A stretch of 64,000 nucleotides of DNA from Chungangia koreensis (GCF_042651785.1 NZ_JBHSEC010000019.1:434001-498000), one strand, 5' to 3'. Positions 7,998 to 15,789 are shown, counted from the first letter of the stretch. The notes: generated from the letters alone by a model not told the origin. Made by a program: numbers and translations.

Positions 7998-8173
7998 GAG
8001 CGAAAGGCGGCGACTCCTTAGAGGAAGGCGTCCTAAGTTCGCCACGTCCTGTGGCAACAGACGCATGACCCGCATCCTGAGGGCCCGACAGCGAGTCAGT
8101 CCAAGACCCCGCAGGCGTAGCCGAGGAGGCTTGGCGCGAGCCCGCGGAAAGCGTCCGCCTGGAGCGATGCTCC
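7998..8173 (-). repeat. GC-rich structured repeat, copy C (inverted relative to A)
   Basis: A 176-bp element almost identical over its left half to copy D. Read on the minus strand it shares the order of blocks seen in copy A: GCTTTCCGCGGGCTC, CCTGCGGGGTCTT, an AGGAT hairpin, an AGGAC hairpin (minus-strand reading of 8041-8055), and GGAGTCGCCGCC. The plus-strand right end has a small GGAGC-GCTCC hairpin (8161-8173). Open frames across it run on both strands and are composition artefacts. An AT-rich gap of about 90 bp separates it from copy A. Confidence 0.85.
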
Positions 8174-8212
8174 AATTATCCAGCGGAATCTTATTTATGC
8201 TTTGGTCAATAA

Positions 8213-8243
8213 AATGAGAGGCCTGCATAGCAGACCTCTCATT
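8213..8243. terminator. Terminator downstream of tkt
   Basis: AATGAGAGGCCTGC pairs with GCAGACCTCTCATT (one mismatch, 3-base loop), 13 bases beyond the tkt stop codon, with a T-run on the minus strand made by the flanking A bases. It insulates tkt from the repeat region. Confidence 0.75.
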
Positions 8244-8256
8244 TCTTAATTGATAT

Positions 8257-10254
8257 TCACTCCAACATTTCTTTAACAAGCGATACAACGTTTTCCGGAC
8301 TGAAGCCGTATTCTTTCATCACGATTTCCCCTGGTGCACTTGCTCCGAAGGTATCGATTGAAAGGACTTGGCCTTCATCTCCAGTATATTTATGCCACCC
8401 TAAGGATGAACCCATTTCAATTGCTAAGCGTTTTTTCACGGATTTTGGAATGACGGATTCCTTGTAAGCTGCATCCTGTTTTTCGAAACGGTCCCATGAA
8501 GGCATGGATACAACAGAAGCTTCTATTCCATCTGCAGCAAGCATTTTTTGTGCTTCCACAGCGAGGCTAACTTCTGAACCAGTCGCTAATAAGACCACAT
8601 CTGCATTTTCTTTAGCTGCCGGGGAAACAACATATGCCCCTTTGGTTACGCCCTCTTCTGCAAGGTTTGCCGTATGTTTTAGAACCGGCAAGTTCTGTCT
8701 GGAAAGGACCAACGCTGTCGGTACAGATTCGGAAGTAACTGCTATTTTCCAAGCAGCCATTGCTTCGTTAGCATCCGCCGGTCGAATGACAGAAAGATTT
8801 GGCATAGCACGTAAAGCAGCCAAATGTTCAACCGGTTCATGAGTAGGGCCATCTTCTCCTACTGCGATACTGTCGTGCGTAAATACATACGTAACAGGAA
8901 GTCCCATTAGTGCGGACAAACGAACTGCTGGACGCACATAATCACTAAATACGAAGAATGTCCCGCCAAATACTCGTAAACCTCCGTGAAGTGCCATTCC
9001 ATTTAGAGCCGTACCCATAGCAAATTCACGTACACCAAACCAGATATTACGGCCGGCACCTTCTTCAGCAGTGAAGTCGCCTCCATCTTTGATGGTTGTT
9101 TTATTGGAACCTGCAAGGTCTGCACTTCCTCCGAAGAAGTAAGGTACTGCTTTGGCAATTGCATTTATGGCATCTCCAGATGAGGAACGTGTTGCTTGTG
9201 ATTTCCCTTCTTCATATACAGGGAAACTAAGTCCTTCTGGCAGTTCCCCATTTAACGATGCTTTCAATTGAGCAGAAAGTTCCGGGAAATTCTGTTCATA
9301 TTCATTGAATAGAGCATTCCATTCCTCTTCAGCTTTCCCTCCTAACGCATCGATTGACTTACTGAAAGTCTCATACACTTCATCAGGAACAAAGAAATCC
9401 TCTTCAAATGTCCATTTGTAATATTCTTTGGTTAATTTCATTTCATCTTCACCAAGTGGTGCTCCATGCACATCCGATTTACCGGATTTGTTGGGGGAAC
9501 CATATCCGATCACGGTTTTCACTTCAATCAGTGTCGGTTTGTCGGAGGAAGATTTTGCTTCTTCTATCGCTTTCGATACAGCACCAATGTCGTTCCCGTC
9601 ATCCACACGTAAGTAGTTCCATCCATAAGATTCAAACCGTTTGCGGACATTTTCGGAGAAGGACATGCCAAGTTCTCCATCTAACGAGATATCATTGCTG
9701 TCATAAAGTACGACCAATTTATTTAACTGTAAGTGTCCAGCAAGCGAAATGGCTTCACCAGCAACACCTTCCATCAGGTCACCGTCGCCACATAATGCAT
9801 ATGTAAAGTGGTCGACAATCTTATAGTTTTCCTTATTGTACAAAGAAGCTAAATGACGTTCGGCCATTGCCATACCAACTGCCATCCCGATTCCTTGGCC
9901 AAGTGGACCGGTAGTTGCTTCTACTCCAACTGTATGTCCATATTCCGGATGTCCTGGAGTTTTTGAATTCCATTGCCTGAAGTTTTTAATCTCCTCCATC
10001 GGGAGTCCATAGCCGCTCAAATGTAAAAGACTATATAAGAGCATTGAACCATGACCGGCTGATAAGACAAAACGGTCTCGGTTGAACCATTCAGGGTTTT
10101 TAGGGTTATGGTTCAAATGTTTCGTCCAAAGAGTATAAGCCATCGGTGCAGCACCCATTGGAAGACCCGGGTGACCGGAATTGGCTTTTTCAATTGCATC
10201 GATAGATAGAGTACGGATCGTATTAATAGCAAGTTGATCGACTTGATTTGTCAT
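8257..10254 (-). CDS. tkt: Transketolase
   Basis: Thiamine-diphosphate enzyme of 665 residues that moves two-carbon units between sugar phosphates in the pentose phosphate pathway. The N-terminal half has the substrate His in KANSGHPGLPMGAAP (about residues 23-37), GHGSMLLYSLLH, and the cofactor motif beginning GDGDLMEG (about 155). The middle domain has FTHDSIAVGEDGPTHEP (about 460-476). Length equals the usual about 665. A potential ribosome binding site AAAGGATG precedes the ATG. The order tkt, ynzC, yneB, yneA, lexA is the conserved Bacillus arrangement. Confidence 0.97.
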   Translation of the reverse strand: MTNQVDQLAINTIRTLSIDAIEKANSGHPGLPMGAAPMAYTLWTKHLNHNPKNPEWFNRDRFVLSAGHGSMLLYSLLHLSGYGLPMEEIKNFRQWNSKTPGHPEYGHTVGVEATTGPLGQGIGMAVGMAMAERHLASLYNKENYKIVDHFTYALCGDGDLMEGVAGEAISLAGHLQLNKLVVLYDSNDISLDGELGMSFSENVRKRFESYGWNYLRVDDGNDIGAVSKAIEEAKSSSDKPTLIEVKTVIGYGSPNKSGKSDVHGAPLGEDEMKLTKEYYKWTFEEDFFVPDEVYETFSKSIDALGGKAEEEWNALFNEYEQNFPELSAQLKASLNGELPEGLSFPVYEEGKSQATRSSSGDAINAIAKAVPYFFGGSADLAGSNKTTIKDGGDFTAEEGAGRNIWFGVREFAMGTALNGMALHGGLRVFGGTFFVFSDYVRPAVRLSALMGLPVTYVFTHDSIAVGEDGPTHEPVEHLAALRAMPNLSVIRPADANEAMAAWKIAVTSESVPTALVLSRQNLPVLKHTANLAEEGVTKGAYVVSPAAKENADVVLLATGSEVSLAVEAQKMLAADGIEASVVSMPSWDRFEKQDAAYKESVIPKSVKKRLAIEMGSSLGWHKYTGDEGQVLSIDTFGASAPGEIVMKEYGFSPENVVSLVKEMLE

Positions 10255-10337
10255 TAGTTAACATCCTTTCAAGTGACAAGAGATACATTCCTCTTATAGT
10301 GTAGTCAACGTTCTCCATAAATACAATAACGCCGCTA

Positions 10338-10571
10338 TCAATTAGGGTACTTATTATTCCTGGATTGCTTTACTTTTTCTGGTGTTACGTCATTTCCATT
10401 CGGGTCGACTATTTTTACATTTTCAATCATATCTCTCATGGAGGACCGGAAAGTATCTAAGTACTCTTTTCTTAAAGCGGATTGTTCCTTCGCTTCTTCA
10501 ACCGATAAGCCGATCGTTTTTGACTTTTTGGATAGTTCGCTAATTCGTTGGAGTTTCTTTTGTGGTAACAA
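10338..10571 (-). CDS. ynzC: DUF896 family protein YnzC
   Basis: Small 77-residue helical protein of the YnzC (UPF0291/DUF896) family. It has a helix-hairpin N-terminal part containing LQRISELSKKSKTIGLS and a C-terminal Lys/Asn-rich tail. In B. subtilis ynzC belongs to the SOS operon with yneA and yneB; its molecular role is unclear. The TTG start (followed by a TTA Leu codon) lies 7 bases after GGAGGAG. The gene lies just downstream of yneB. Confidence 0.9.
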   Translation of the reverse strand: MLPQKKLQRISELSKKSKTIGLSVEEAKEQSALRKEYLDTFRSSMRDMIENVKIVDPNGNDVTPEKVKQSRNNKYPN

Positions 10572-10638
10572 GATCTCTCCTCCTTTCTAAGATGCCATTA
10601 TTAAAAAGGTATGAAAAAAAGACTGAAAGCGCAAGAAA

Positions 10639-11295
10639 TTAGCCTTTCAGTCCTTCTATAATTTCGGCATAACGGCGATGAACGGTCGCCTTGCTCACTT
10701 GGAAACCTAGTCCTCTAAGAGTTGAAGCGATTTCTTCAAAAGTTAACCCTTTTTCCCGTAAATTAATAATTTCATTCACTGGAAGGTCAATCCTTTCCCT
10801 ACCCTCCGGATTCCCCTTTAGCTTCAAGTTTTTTTCAGGACGGTATCCCTTTTCAACTGCACGCCGCATCCCTCTTCTAATTTTAGCATTATGTATTTTA
10901 CGTTGATATTCTTCTACAATGGCCAATATATTAAGCAGCATCGTATCCATCTCGTTAAGTGAAACAGGTCCAGCATCATTTAGTGAAAAGACTTCGGAAC
11001 CCGATTTCTGCAGTAAGTGCAAAACCGCCATTCTGGCATTTCCTCTCCCAAGACGAGTTTCATCCTGTACCAAAACGACATCCACACCAGCACTTTTTAC
11101 GAATTCCAATAAGCTCAGAAGTCCTTCACGTTCTACATCATAACCGCTATGTTTGTCCGTGAAGATTTTCGAAACCTTCAAATCCAATTTACCCGCAAAT
11201 GATTTCAATTCCTCTTCTTGTCGTTCTAAAGAAACCTCTTGCGACTCTTTTTCCGTGCTGACTCTGCAGTAAATAACACAGCTTTTATTTTTCAA
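10639..11295 (-). CDS. yneB: Serine recombinase/resolvase family protein YneB
   Basis: Resolvase-type serine recombinase homologue, 218 residues. The catalytic Ser lies in YCRVSTEKE (about residue 13), followed by a long helix region and a C-terminal helix-turn-helix with SKATVHRRYAEI. It overlaps the yneA stop codon by four bases (TTG start at 11295), so translational coupling is likely. B. subtilis YneB is part of the LexA regulon with unknown purpose. No obvious recombination site is visible nearby. Confidence 0.9.
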   Translation of the reverse strand: MKNKSCVIYCRVSTEKESQEVSLERQEEELKSFAGKLDLKVSKIFTDKHSGYDVEREGLLSLLEFVKSAGVDVVLVQDETRLGRGNARMAVLHLLQKSGSEVFSLNDAGPVSLNEMDTMLLNILAIVEEYQRKIHNAKIRRGMRRAVEKGYRPEKNLKLKGNPEGRERIDLPVNEIINLREKGLTFEEIASTLRGLGFQVSKATVHRRYAEIIEGLKG

Positions 11296-11609
11296 TGATT
11301 CTCGCCTGCCAAATAGATTTCGCCTGCAATCTGATCAGTTTTCATTAGTGAACTTGGAATAACCAGCTTGCTTCCAGATGTGATTACTGGATGGTGTAAG
11401 TCGTTTGCATCCATGACTGAAGCGATCCATTCCTCGTGTGGAAGGTCACCCTTATATTGTTCTGCTAACGTCCAGAGTGTATCCCCTTGATGGATCACAA
11501 TCGTTTTATTGGGCTCTTCTTCCCCCATTACAAGTCCGGCAATCAATGTAAGTATGGCACTTAAAGCAATAATGGATAAAATAAAAGAATTATTTTTAAT
11601 GAAGTTCAT
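11292..11609 (-). CDS. yneA: SOS cell division suppressor YneA
   Basis: LexA-controlled inhibitor of cell division, 105 residues like B. subtilis YneA. An N-terminal transmembrane helix (about residues 8-28) is followed by an extracellular LysM-type domain (IHQGDTLWTLAEQYKG, about 45-60) that contacts the cell wall. The ATG at 11609 has AGGGG 9 bases upstream; an in-frame TTG three codons earlier abuts that site and is unlikely. It is divergent from lexA, and the shared intergenic region carries SOS boxes. Confidence 0.93.
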   Translation of the reverse strand: MNFIKNNSFILSIIALSAILTLIAGLVMGEEEPNKTIVIHQGDTLWTLAEQYKGDLPHEEWIASVMDANDLHHPVITSGSKLVIPSSLMKTDQIAGEIYLAGENH

Positions 11610-11641
11610 CAAATTCAACCCCTAATAAGAATATTCGTTCG

Positions 11642-11735
11642 GAATGTATGTTCTTATTTTATTACGAACATCTGTTTCTTGTCAAGAATTTATTTCGAAC
11701 CTATGTTTGCATTCTTATACGAACATTGCTATACT
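11642..11735. promoter_or_regulatory. Shared yneA/lexA control region with SOS boxes
   Basis: LexA-type boxes of the Bacillus kind lie at 11642-11653 (weaker), 11665-11678 (CGAACATCTGTTTC) and 11696-11709 (CGAACCTATGTTTG), plus a half site at 11720. The yneA promoter (minus strand TTGACA at 11680-11685, TAAAAT at 11656-11661, 18-base spacer) encloses the second box. The lexA promoter (TTGCAT 11707-11712, TATACT 11730-11735, 17-base spacer) overlaps the third. LexA binding would block both directions. Confidence 0.85.
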
Positions 11736-11780
11736 ATATGTAAGAATAGACAGACCACATACCAAAAAGAGGTGAAGGAA

Positions 11781-12401
11781 TTGAAGAAACTATCAAAAAG
11801 GCAGGAAGATATCCTTGCATATATAAAGGAACAAGTCCGCTTAAAAGGATATCCACCATCCGTCCGTGAAATCGGGGAAGCTGTTGGGCTTGCTTCCAGT
11901 TCAACAGTCCATGGCCACTTAGCCCGACTTGAAAGTAAAGGCTTGATCAGAAGGGATCCCACAAAACCAAGGGCTATTGAAATTTTGGATCCAGACTCTG
12001 ACTTCACAGTAAAAGCAGGAGTTGTTCATGTTCCGTTGGTCGGTAAAGTTACAGCCGGACTTCCGATCACTGCCGTTGAAAACATTGAAGAATACTTCCC
12101 TCTACCTGAATCATTCGGAACGTCGGAGGATCATCTCTTCATGCTTGAAATTGTAGGTAATAGTATGATAGAAGCAGGGATATTAAATGGTGACTACGTC
12201 GTCGTCAAACAACAACAAACTGCTAATAACGGAGATATTGTAGTAGCTATGACAGAGGAAAACGAAGCAACTGTCAAACGATTCTTCAAAGAGAAATCTT
12301 ATTTCAGGCTTCAACCGGAAAACTCCTCTATGGAACCCATTATTGTCGAACAGGTATCCATCCTCGGTAAGGTCGTTGGCGTGTACCGGCAAATTCATTA
12401 A
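11781..12401 (+). CDS. lexA: LexA repressor, SOS regulator
   Basis: Self-cleaving SOS repressor, 206 residues, the usual length. The N-terminal winged helix (1-65) holds the recognition helix with SSTVHGHLARLE. The cleavage site Ala-Gly is in VTAGLP (about residue 92). The catalytic Ser is in GNSMIEAG (about 128) and the catalytic Lys in the EATVKRF segment (about 166). The start is TTG at 11781 after GAGGTG; the open frame extends 34 codons upstream into the operator and is not used. It is divergent from yneA. Confidence 0.96.
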   Translation: MKKLSKRQEDILAYIKEQVRLKGYPPSVREIGEAVGLASSSTVHGHLARLESKGLIRRDPTKPRAIEILDPDSDFTVKAGVVHVPLVGKVTAGLPITAVENIEEYFPLPESFGTSEDHLFMLEIVGNSMIEAGILNGDYVVVKQQQTANNGDIVVAMTEENEATVKRFFKEKSYFRLQPENSSMEPIIVEQVSILGKVVGVYRQIH

Positions 12402-12411
12402 GGAATCTTTG

Positions 12412-12436
12412 ACCGCTTGATACTTCAAGCGGTTTT
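12412..12436 (+). terminator. Terminator after lexA
   Basis: ACCGCTTGA pairs with TCAAGCGGT (12412-12420 with 12425-12433) followed by a run of seven T, 10 bases after the lexA stop codon. Confidence 0.85.
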
Positions 12437-12506
12437 TTTGTTTGCGAATAACCCCCTCCCTTTTCCACAAAATACGGATGAATGAATGATTAAAGGAGAT
12501 TGAGTC

Positions 12507-12599
12507 ATGGGAATTTTAAGTGGAAATAAAGAAGAACCGTTACATTATGGCGAAGTATTTGGTGCCTGGTCTTGGCTCCTTCTTCCACCGCTCCACTAA
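12507..12599 (+). pseudogene. N-terminal remnant of a DUF3231-type gene
   Basis: A 30-codon open frame with a good ribosome binding site (AAAGGAG, 8 bases before ATG). The peptide begins MGILSGNKEEPLHYGEVF, which resembles the N-terminus of the DUF3231 family (spore-coat-like proteins of about 170 residues). The resemblance is lost after residue about 22 and a stop codon follows. The rest of the gene is absent; an IS3-family element begins 35 bp downstream. The identification rests on a short stretch recalled from the family. Confidence 0.5.
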
Positions 12600-12682
12600 A
12601 ATCACCAAATGTATAAAAAAACAGCGTTGGAATCTGAACTGCGCCCTGTAAAATGGACAATTAAATAAAAGCAACCTGCCAA

Positions 12683-13564
12683 TTAGGCAGCCAAAAGATG
12701 GCTTCGGTATTGTACCGGAGTCATCTTTTTTAAATCCCATTGATATCTCTGAGTATTGTACTCCTCGATATACTCCGCCACAAGTTTATAAAGAGTTTCA
12801 AAATCCTCTGCTTGTCTATAGTCTAACTCGTCTTTCAAATGGCCGAAGAATGATTCCATTGGGGCATTATCCAGGCAATTACCCTTACGGGACATTGACT
12901 GTGTAAGTTCCATTTTCCTCACTCGATTCCTGTATTCAGGATGAGTATAGTGGAATCCCTGATCTGAATGTAGGATGGCTTCAGGATGAATGTTTCCATT
13001 CAATGACTCTTTCAATCTGGCAAGAGTCCGATAGACAATCTCCATGGATAGGCTTCTTGAAAGATCAAACGATACAATCTCACGTGTCGCCAAATCTTTA
13101 ACACAGGAAAGGTAAGCGGTTTGCCCATTCCTGTAGTGAAGATAGGTGATATCGGTTAAGAATACTTTCTGGGGTTCTTCCTGCTTAAACTCGCGATTCA
13201 GATGGTTTGACACCGTACGGTGTTCTTGGGTGGCCTTCGCCAGCTTTCTGTATGGGTTCATACGGCGAATCTTCGCGCTCATCCCAAACTTATTCGTTAG
13301 TCTCCGGATTTTCTTAGGATTCATGATGACACCATAGTCATTCTCTAAAATCATCCGGAGGACCCGATAACCTGCTTTTCCTCTCTTTGCATCATAGATT
13401 TGTTTTAGGAGAAGGTAATCCAGGAAATCTGATTCCTCCTTTACGGATCGGTTGTCCGACTGTTTCAACCAAGCGTAGTATCCGCTTCGGCTTACTTCCG
13501 TCACTGTACAAAGGTAGGCCGTCATGTACTGTAAATTATATTTGCGAATGATTTCATTGATCAA
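12683..13564 (-). CDS. IS3-family transposase OrfB (DDE integrase domain)
   Basis: Catalytic part of the transposase, 293 residues from a TTG codon. An N-terminal HTH_21-like region (about 40-95) precedes the integrase core. The catalytic triad is visible as Asp in FLTDITYLHY (about 138), Asp in LHSDQGFHYT (about 198) and Glu in NAPMESFFGHLK (about 235). The frame is open upstream of the TTG to the slippery site in orfA, so the active product is probably an OrfAB fusion made by -1 frameshifting rather than a separately started OrfB. Confidence 0.92.
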   Translation of the reverse strand: MINEIIRKYNLQYMTAYLCTVTEVSRSGYYAWLKQSDNRSVKEESDFLDYLLLKQIYDAKRGKAGYRVLRMILENDYGVIMNPKKIRRLTNKFGMSAKIRRMNPYRKLAKATQEHRTVSNHLNREFKQEEPQKVFLTDITYLHYRNGQTAYLSCVKDLATREIVSFDLSRSLSMEIVYRTLARLKESLNGNIHPEAILHSDQGFHYTHPEYRNRVRKMELTQSMSRKGNCLDNAPMESFFGHLKDELDYRQAEDFETLYKLVAEYIEEYNTQRYQWDLKKMTPVQYRSHLLAA

Positions 13565-13584
13565 TTGATATTTCTCATATGGCT

Positions 13585-14016
13585 TTAGTGTCTCTTCCTC
13601 GCCTGCCTTTCGAGTTCCTCGAGCTTTTTTAAAAGTTCAAGTTCAGCTTCCAGATATTTTATGCGCGCTTCAGCCTTTTCCAATCGCTTTTCCGCAGATT
13701 GATTTTTCACAGGAGGTCTCCCAGTACTGCCTTTTCCACGCCTTTCTATATAAAAGCCTTCCTCGCCGTAAACGGCATAGGTGGATCTCCAACGTGATAA
13801 GCATTCCTTCGGCTTCTTTGGACCGATGAGGTCCAACGTCAACCCTTGATTGATGAAGATATCAGAAGGCGATTTCCCTTGTTTGTATTCGTTAACTGCC
13901 TTGATTTTGAATTCAGGAGTAAACGAAATCGACCGATCGGTAACAGCTTGGACAGCCTCATTGCGTTCCAATATTCTCTGTTGAGATTCATTAAAAATTC
14001 TTTTACTCATATTCAC
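13585..14016 (-). CDS. IS3-family transposase OrfA (helix-turn-helix)
   Basis: DNA-binding subunit of the transposase, 143 residues. A helix-turn-helix region with FKIKAVNEYKQGKSPSDIF lies near residues 37-55, and a leucine-rich coiled coil (KRLEKAEARIKYLEAELELL) near residues 108-130 mediates oligomer formation. It ends 21 bases before the TTG of orfB. The A6G heptamer at 13624-13630 lies in its last codons. Confidence 0.88.
   Translation of the reverse strand: MNMSKRIFNESQQRILERNEAVQAVTDRSISFTPEFKIKAVNEYKQGKSPSDIFINQGLTLDLIGPKKPKECLSRWRSTYAVYGEEGFYIERRGKGSTGRPPVKNQSAEKRLEKAEARIKYLEAELELLKKLEELERQARKRH
13624..13630 (-). other. Programmed -1 ribosomal frameshift site A_AAA_AAG
   Basis: In the orfA frame the codons read TTA AAA AAG, the canonical slippery heptamer. 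A -1 slip continues without any stop codon into orfB. A short TCGAG-GAA-CTCGA stem-loop follows two bases later and could aid pausing. Confidence 0.82.
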
Positions 14017-14040
14017 TCACCCGTTTCATCTATTTGAACT

Positions 14041-14114
14041 ATTATAACGGGGTTTTGAACAGACAAAAACCCCGAATAGGGTCACTTTTATTAAAGTGTC
14101 CACTATTCGGGGTT
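14041..14114 (-). promoter_or_regulatory. IS right-end terminator hairpin and transposase promoter
   Basis: AACCCCGAATAG pairs with CTATTCGGGGTT (14068-14079 with 14103-14114), with an inner CACTTT/AAAGTG stem. On the minus strand it is followed by TTTTT, so it would stop transcription entering from the amidase gene. A perfect TATAAT (minus strand, 14041-14046) downstream is the likely transposase -10 element. A competing 9-bp hairpin (14048-14056 with 14066-14074) overlaps the terminator arm. Confidence 0.65.
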
Positions 14115-14143
14115 CAGTTCAAATCGAAGTGAACAGGTTCTTT

Positions 14144-15685
14144 TTATTCGTTCAATTGATCGTCAAAATAGCTTAGTAAGCCTTTGTAAATCCCGAGAGT
14201 TGCTTGTTCGCGGAATTGTTCAGTTGTCACATGACGTTCCTCTGATGGATTGCTTAGGTAACCAAGTTCGATCAGGACACCTCGTTGACGGTTTTCCCTC
14301 AACACTAAGTAATTTCCAGGCTGATTTCCACGATTCCGTAAAGTTATCGTTTCGCTCATTTCTTCGTTGATAGCCTTAGCAAGATCTCGTTGATAACTGT
14401 GCTGATAATAGGTCGTAAATCCATGAACTGAACTGCTATCTGTAGCATCGTAATGGAGACTTATGAAAGCATCGGCCCCTACTTGATGTCCTATAGCAAC
14501 CCTTTTACGTAAATCCACATATACATCCGAATCCCTTGTTAAGGTAACGTCCGCGCCAGCAGCTCTCAATTTCTCAGCAAGCATTTCAGCTGTTTTCAAT
14601 GTAATTCCTTTTTCTAAAGTTCCCCGTGCCCCTGTTGTTCCTCTGTCATTCCCGCCGTGTCCGGGATCAAGAACAATATCCAAACCGTGCAAAGTTCCTT
14701 TTTTGCGATTTGGCTCGTCCTGTTTCTTTTCAACAGAACCATCACCGGCTTTTACAACCCAATTTGCGACAAACGTTTTTCCGTTGTTTCCGGCAGCTAC
14801 TTCATACCAATCGCCGCTAACAGATTTTACAGCAAATTGCTCACCAGCGTTAGCCCGATAGACTACTTGACTATCTGTAGTAGGCTCGGAGCGAAGGTTT
14901 GTCCCATTGTACAGAATCGTGACAGAATTTGGTGCATCAGAAGATGTTTCACCTGCTACCGCTTTGTCCGCTTTATCGACAAAAGTTCCATGGAAGGAAT
15001 AGACCCATCCTTCCTTGTTCCCTAAATCGATTTTCACCCAGTTAGAGGATTGCTCTTTTACTTTGAATGATTGTCCTTTTTTGATCAAGTCCACTCGTTT
15101 TGAAGTAAGGTCAGGTTTTGAACGTACATTTAATGCGCTGACCGAAACTTCAAAGAAGCGGGTAGTCGCAATGTTCGTCTTATCATTTTCTTTTTTGCTC
15201 GATTCTTCTATGTATTGGGTTGATACCCAACCTGTAATACCGTTAAATACAATTTCAGTCCATTCCCCATTACTTTGGATCGCAACAGCTTCATCACCAG
15301 CAGACATTTGGGAAAGTACGGAGGTGGAAAGGGAAGGCTGTGAACGGATATTTAACCGATCAACTTGAGAAACAATGTTTTTACCTGAAGACTGCCCCTT
15401 TTTCAGTGATTCGGTATGCCAGGAAGCGATCCATCCCTTTATGGACCCATTCTCGACTTTCAACCAATCTCCAGACTTGTCTTTAACGCTAACCACATCA
15501 TTTAATACGAGTGACCCCGTCACCTTGTAAGAAAGTCCGGGACCCGAACGGACCTTAAGGGACTTGACCATAACTTTGACTTCTTCATCGGCAGCTTGGA
15601 CAGGTAAAGATAAAGGTGTAAAATAAAAAATAAGTACAGTAATGAGAATAAATTTTATGTATTTTGTTGAAACTAAAGATTTCAC
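14144..15685 (-). CDS. Secreted N-acetylmuramoyl-L-alanine amidase with SH3b repeats
   Basis: Peptidoglycan hydrolase of 513 residues that cuts the MurNAc-L-Ala bond. A signal peptide covers about residues 1-31. Four bacterial SH3 domains follow (about 35-98, 107-165, 177-240, 256-315). The C-terminal amidase_3 domain has zinc and catalytic residues in DPGHGGNDRG (about 343), LEKGITLKTAE, FISLHYDA and LIELGYLSN. GTG start after GGAGGG. It resembles B. subtilis YrvJ, also next to hisS. It is divergent from hisS; the IS element inserted just beyond its stop codon, leaving the gene intact. Confidence 0.92.
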   Translation of the reverse strand: MKSLVSTKYIKFILITVLIFYFTPLSLPVQAADEEVKVMVKSLKVRSGPGLSYKVTGSLVLNDVVSVKDKSGDWLKVENGSIKGWIASWHTESLKKGQSSGKNIVSQVDRLNIRSQPSLSTSVLSQMSAGDEAVAIQSNGEWTEIVFNGITGWVSTQYIEESSKKENDKTNIATTRFFEVSVSALNVRSKPDLTSKRVDLIKKGQSFKVKEQSSNWVKIDLGNKEGWVYSFHGTFVDKADKAVAGETSSDAPNSVTILYNGTNLRSEPTTDSQVVYRANAGEQFAVKSVSGDWYEVAAGNNGKTFVANWVVKAGDGSVEKKQDEPNRKKGTLHGLDIVLDPGHGGNDRGTTGARGTLEKGITLKTAEMLAEKLRAAGADVTLTRDSDVYVDLRKRVAIGHQVGADAFISLHYDATDSSSVHGFTTYYQHSYQRDLAKAINEEMSETITLRNRGNQPGNYLVLRENRQRGVLIELGYLSNPSEERHVTTEQFREQATLGIYKGLLSYFDDQLNE

Positions 15686-15754
15686 CGTATCCCTCCTTTA
15701 CATCATTCTAAAATTTCCGACAAAAAAATACCATCCCTTTTTAAGAAAATTTGA

Positions 15755-15783
15755 TTGACATTAAAAAAATGAGTCATTATGAT
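15755..15783 (+). promoter_or_regulatory. Sigma-A promoter of the hisS-aspS leader
   Basis: A perfect TTGACA (15755-15760) and TATGAT (15778-15783) are 17 bases apart, placing transcription start near 15790 and the whole T-box in the leader. Confidence 0.85.
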
Positions 15784-15789
15784 TAGAGG

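Larger units (their letters stand above)
12635..14121 (-). mobile_element. Complete IS3-family insertion sequence (IS150-like), 1487 bp
   Basis: Terminal inverted repeats both begin TGAACTG (left from 12635; right read inward from 14121) and share about 24 of the first 34 bases, including TGGACA. The element holds overlapping orfA and orfB transposase frames on the minus strand with an A6G slippery site, as is typical for IS3. A 4-bp direct repeat flanks it. A stem-loop terminator lies just inside the right end. Both frames look intact, so the element may be active. Confidence 0.92.
12631..14125. repeat. 4-bp target-site duplication AATC flanking the IS element
   Basis: AATC is found at 12631-12634 directly outside the left IS end and again at 14122-14125 outside the right end. 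It marks a single, complete insertion event. Confidence 0.75.

Noticed and set aside
7974..8288. Open frames on both strands across the GC-rich repeat at the tkt 3' side (also 7696-7908, 7954-8217, 63042-63434, 62833-63088)
   Set aside because: They cover structured repeats with hairpins, overlap each other on both strands, lack ribosome binding sites and have Arg/Pro/Ser-rich compositional bias. They are by-products of high GC.
9408..9806. 132-codon frame antisense to tkt
   Set aside because: Shadow of a long conserved gene; no binding site and no protein-like pattern.
12601..12634. Further DUF3231 coding sequence between the stop codon and the IS
   Set aside because: The translation in all frames shows no recognisable continuation; the sequence is A-rich and short.
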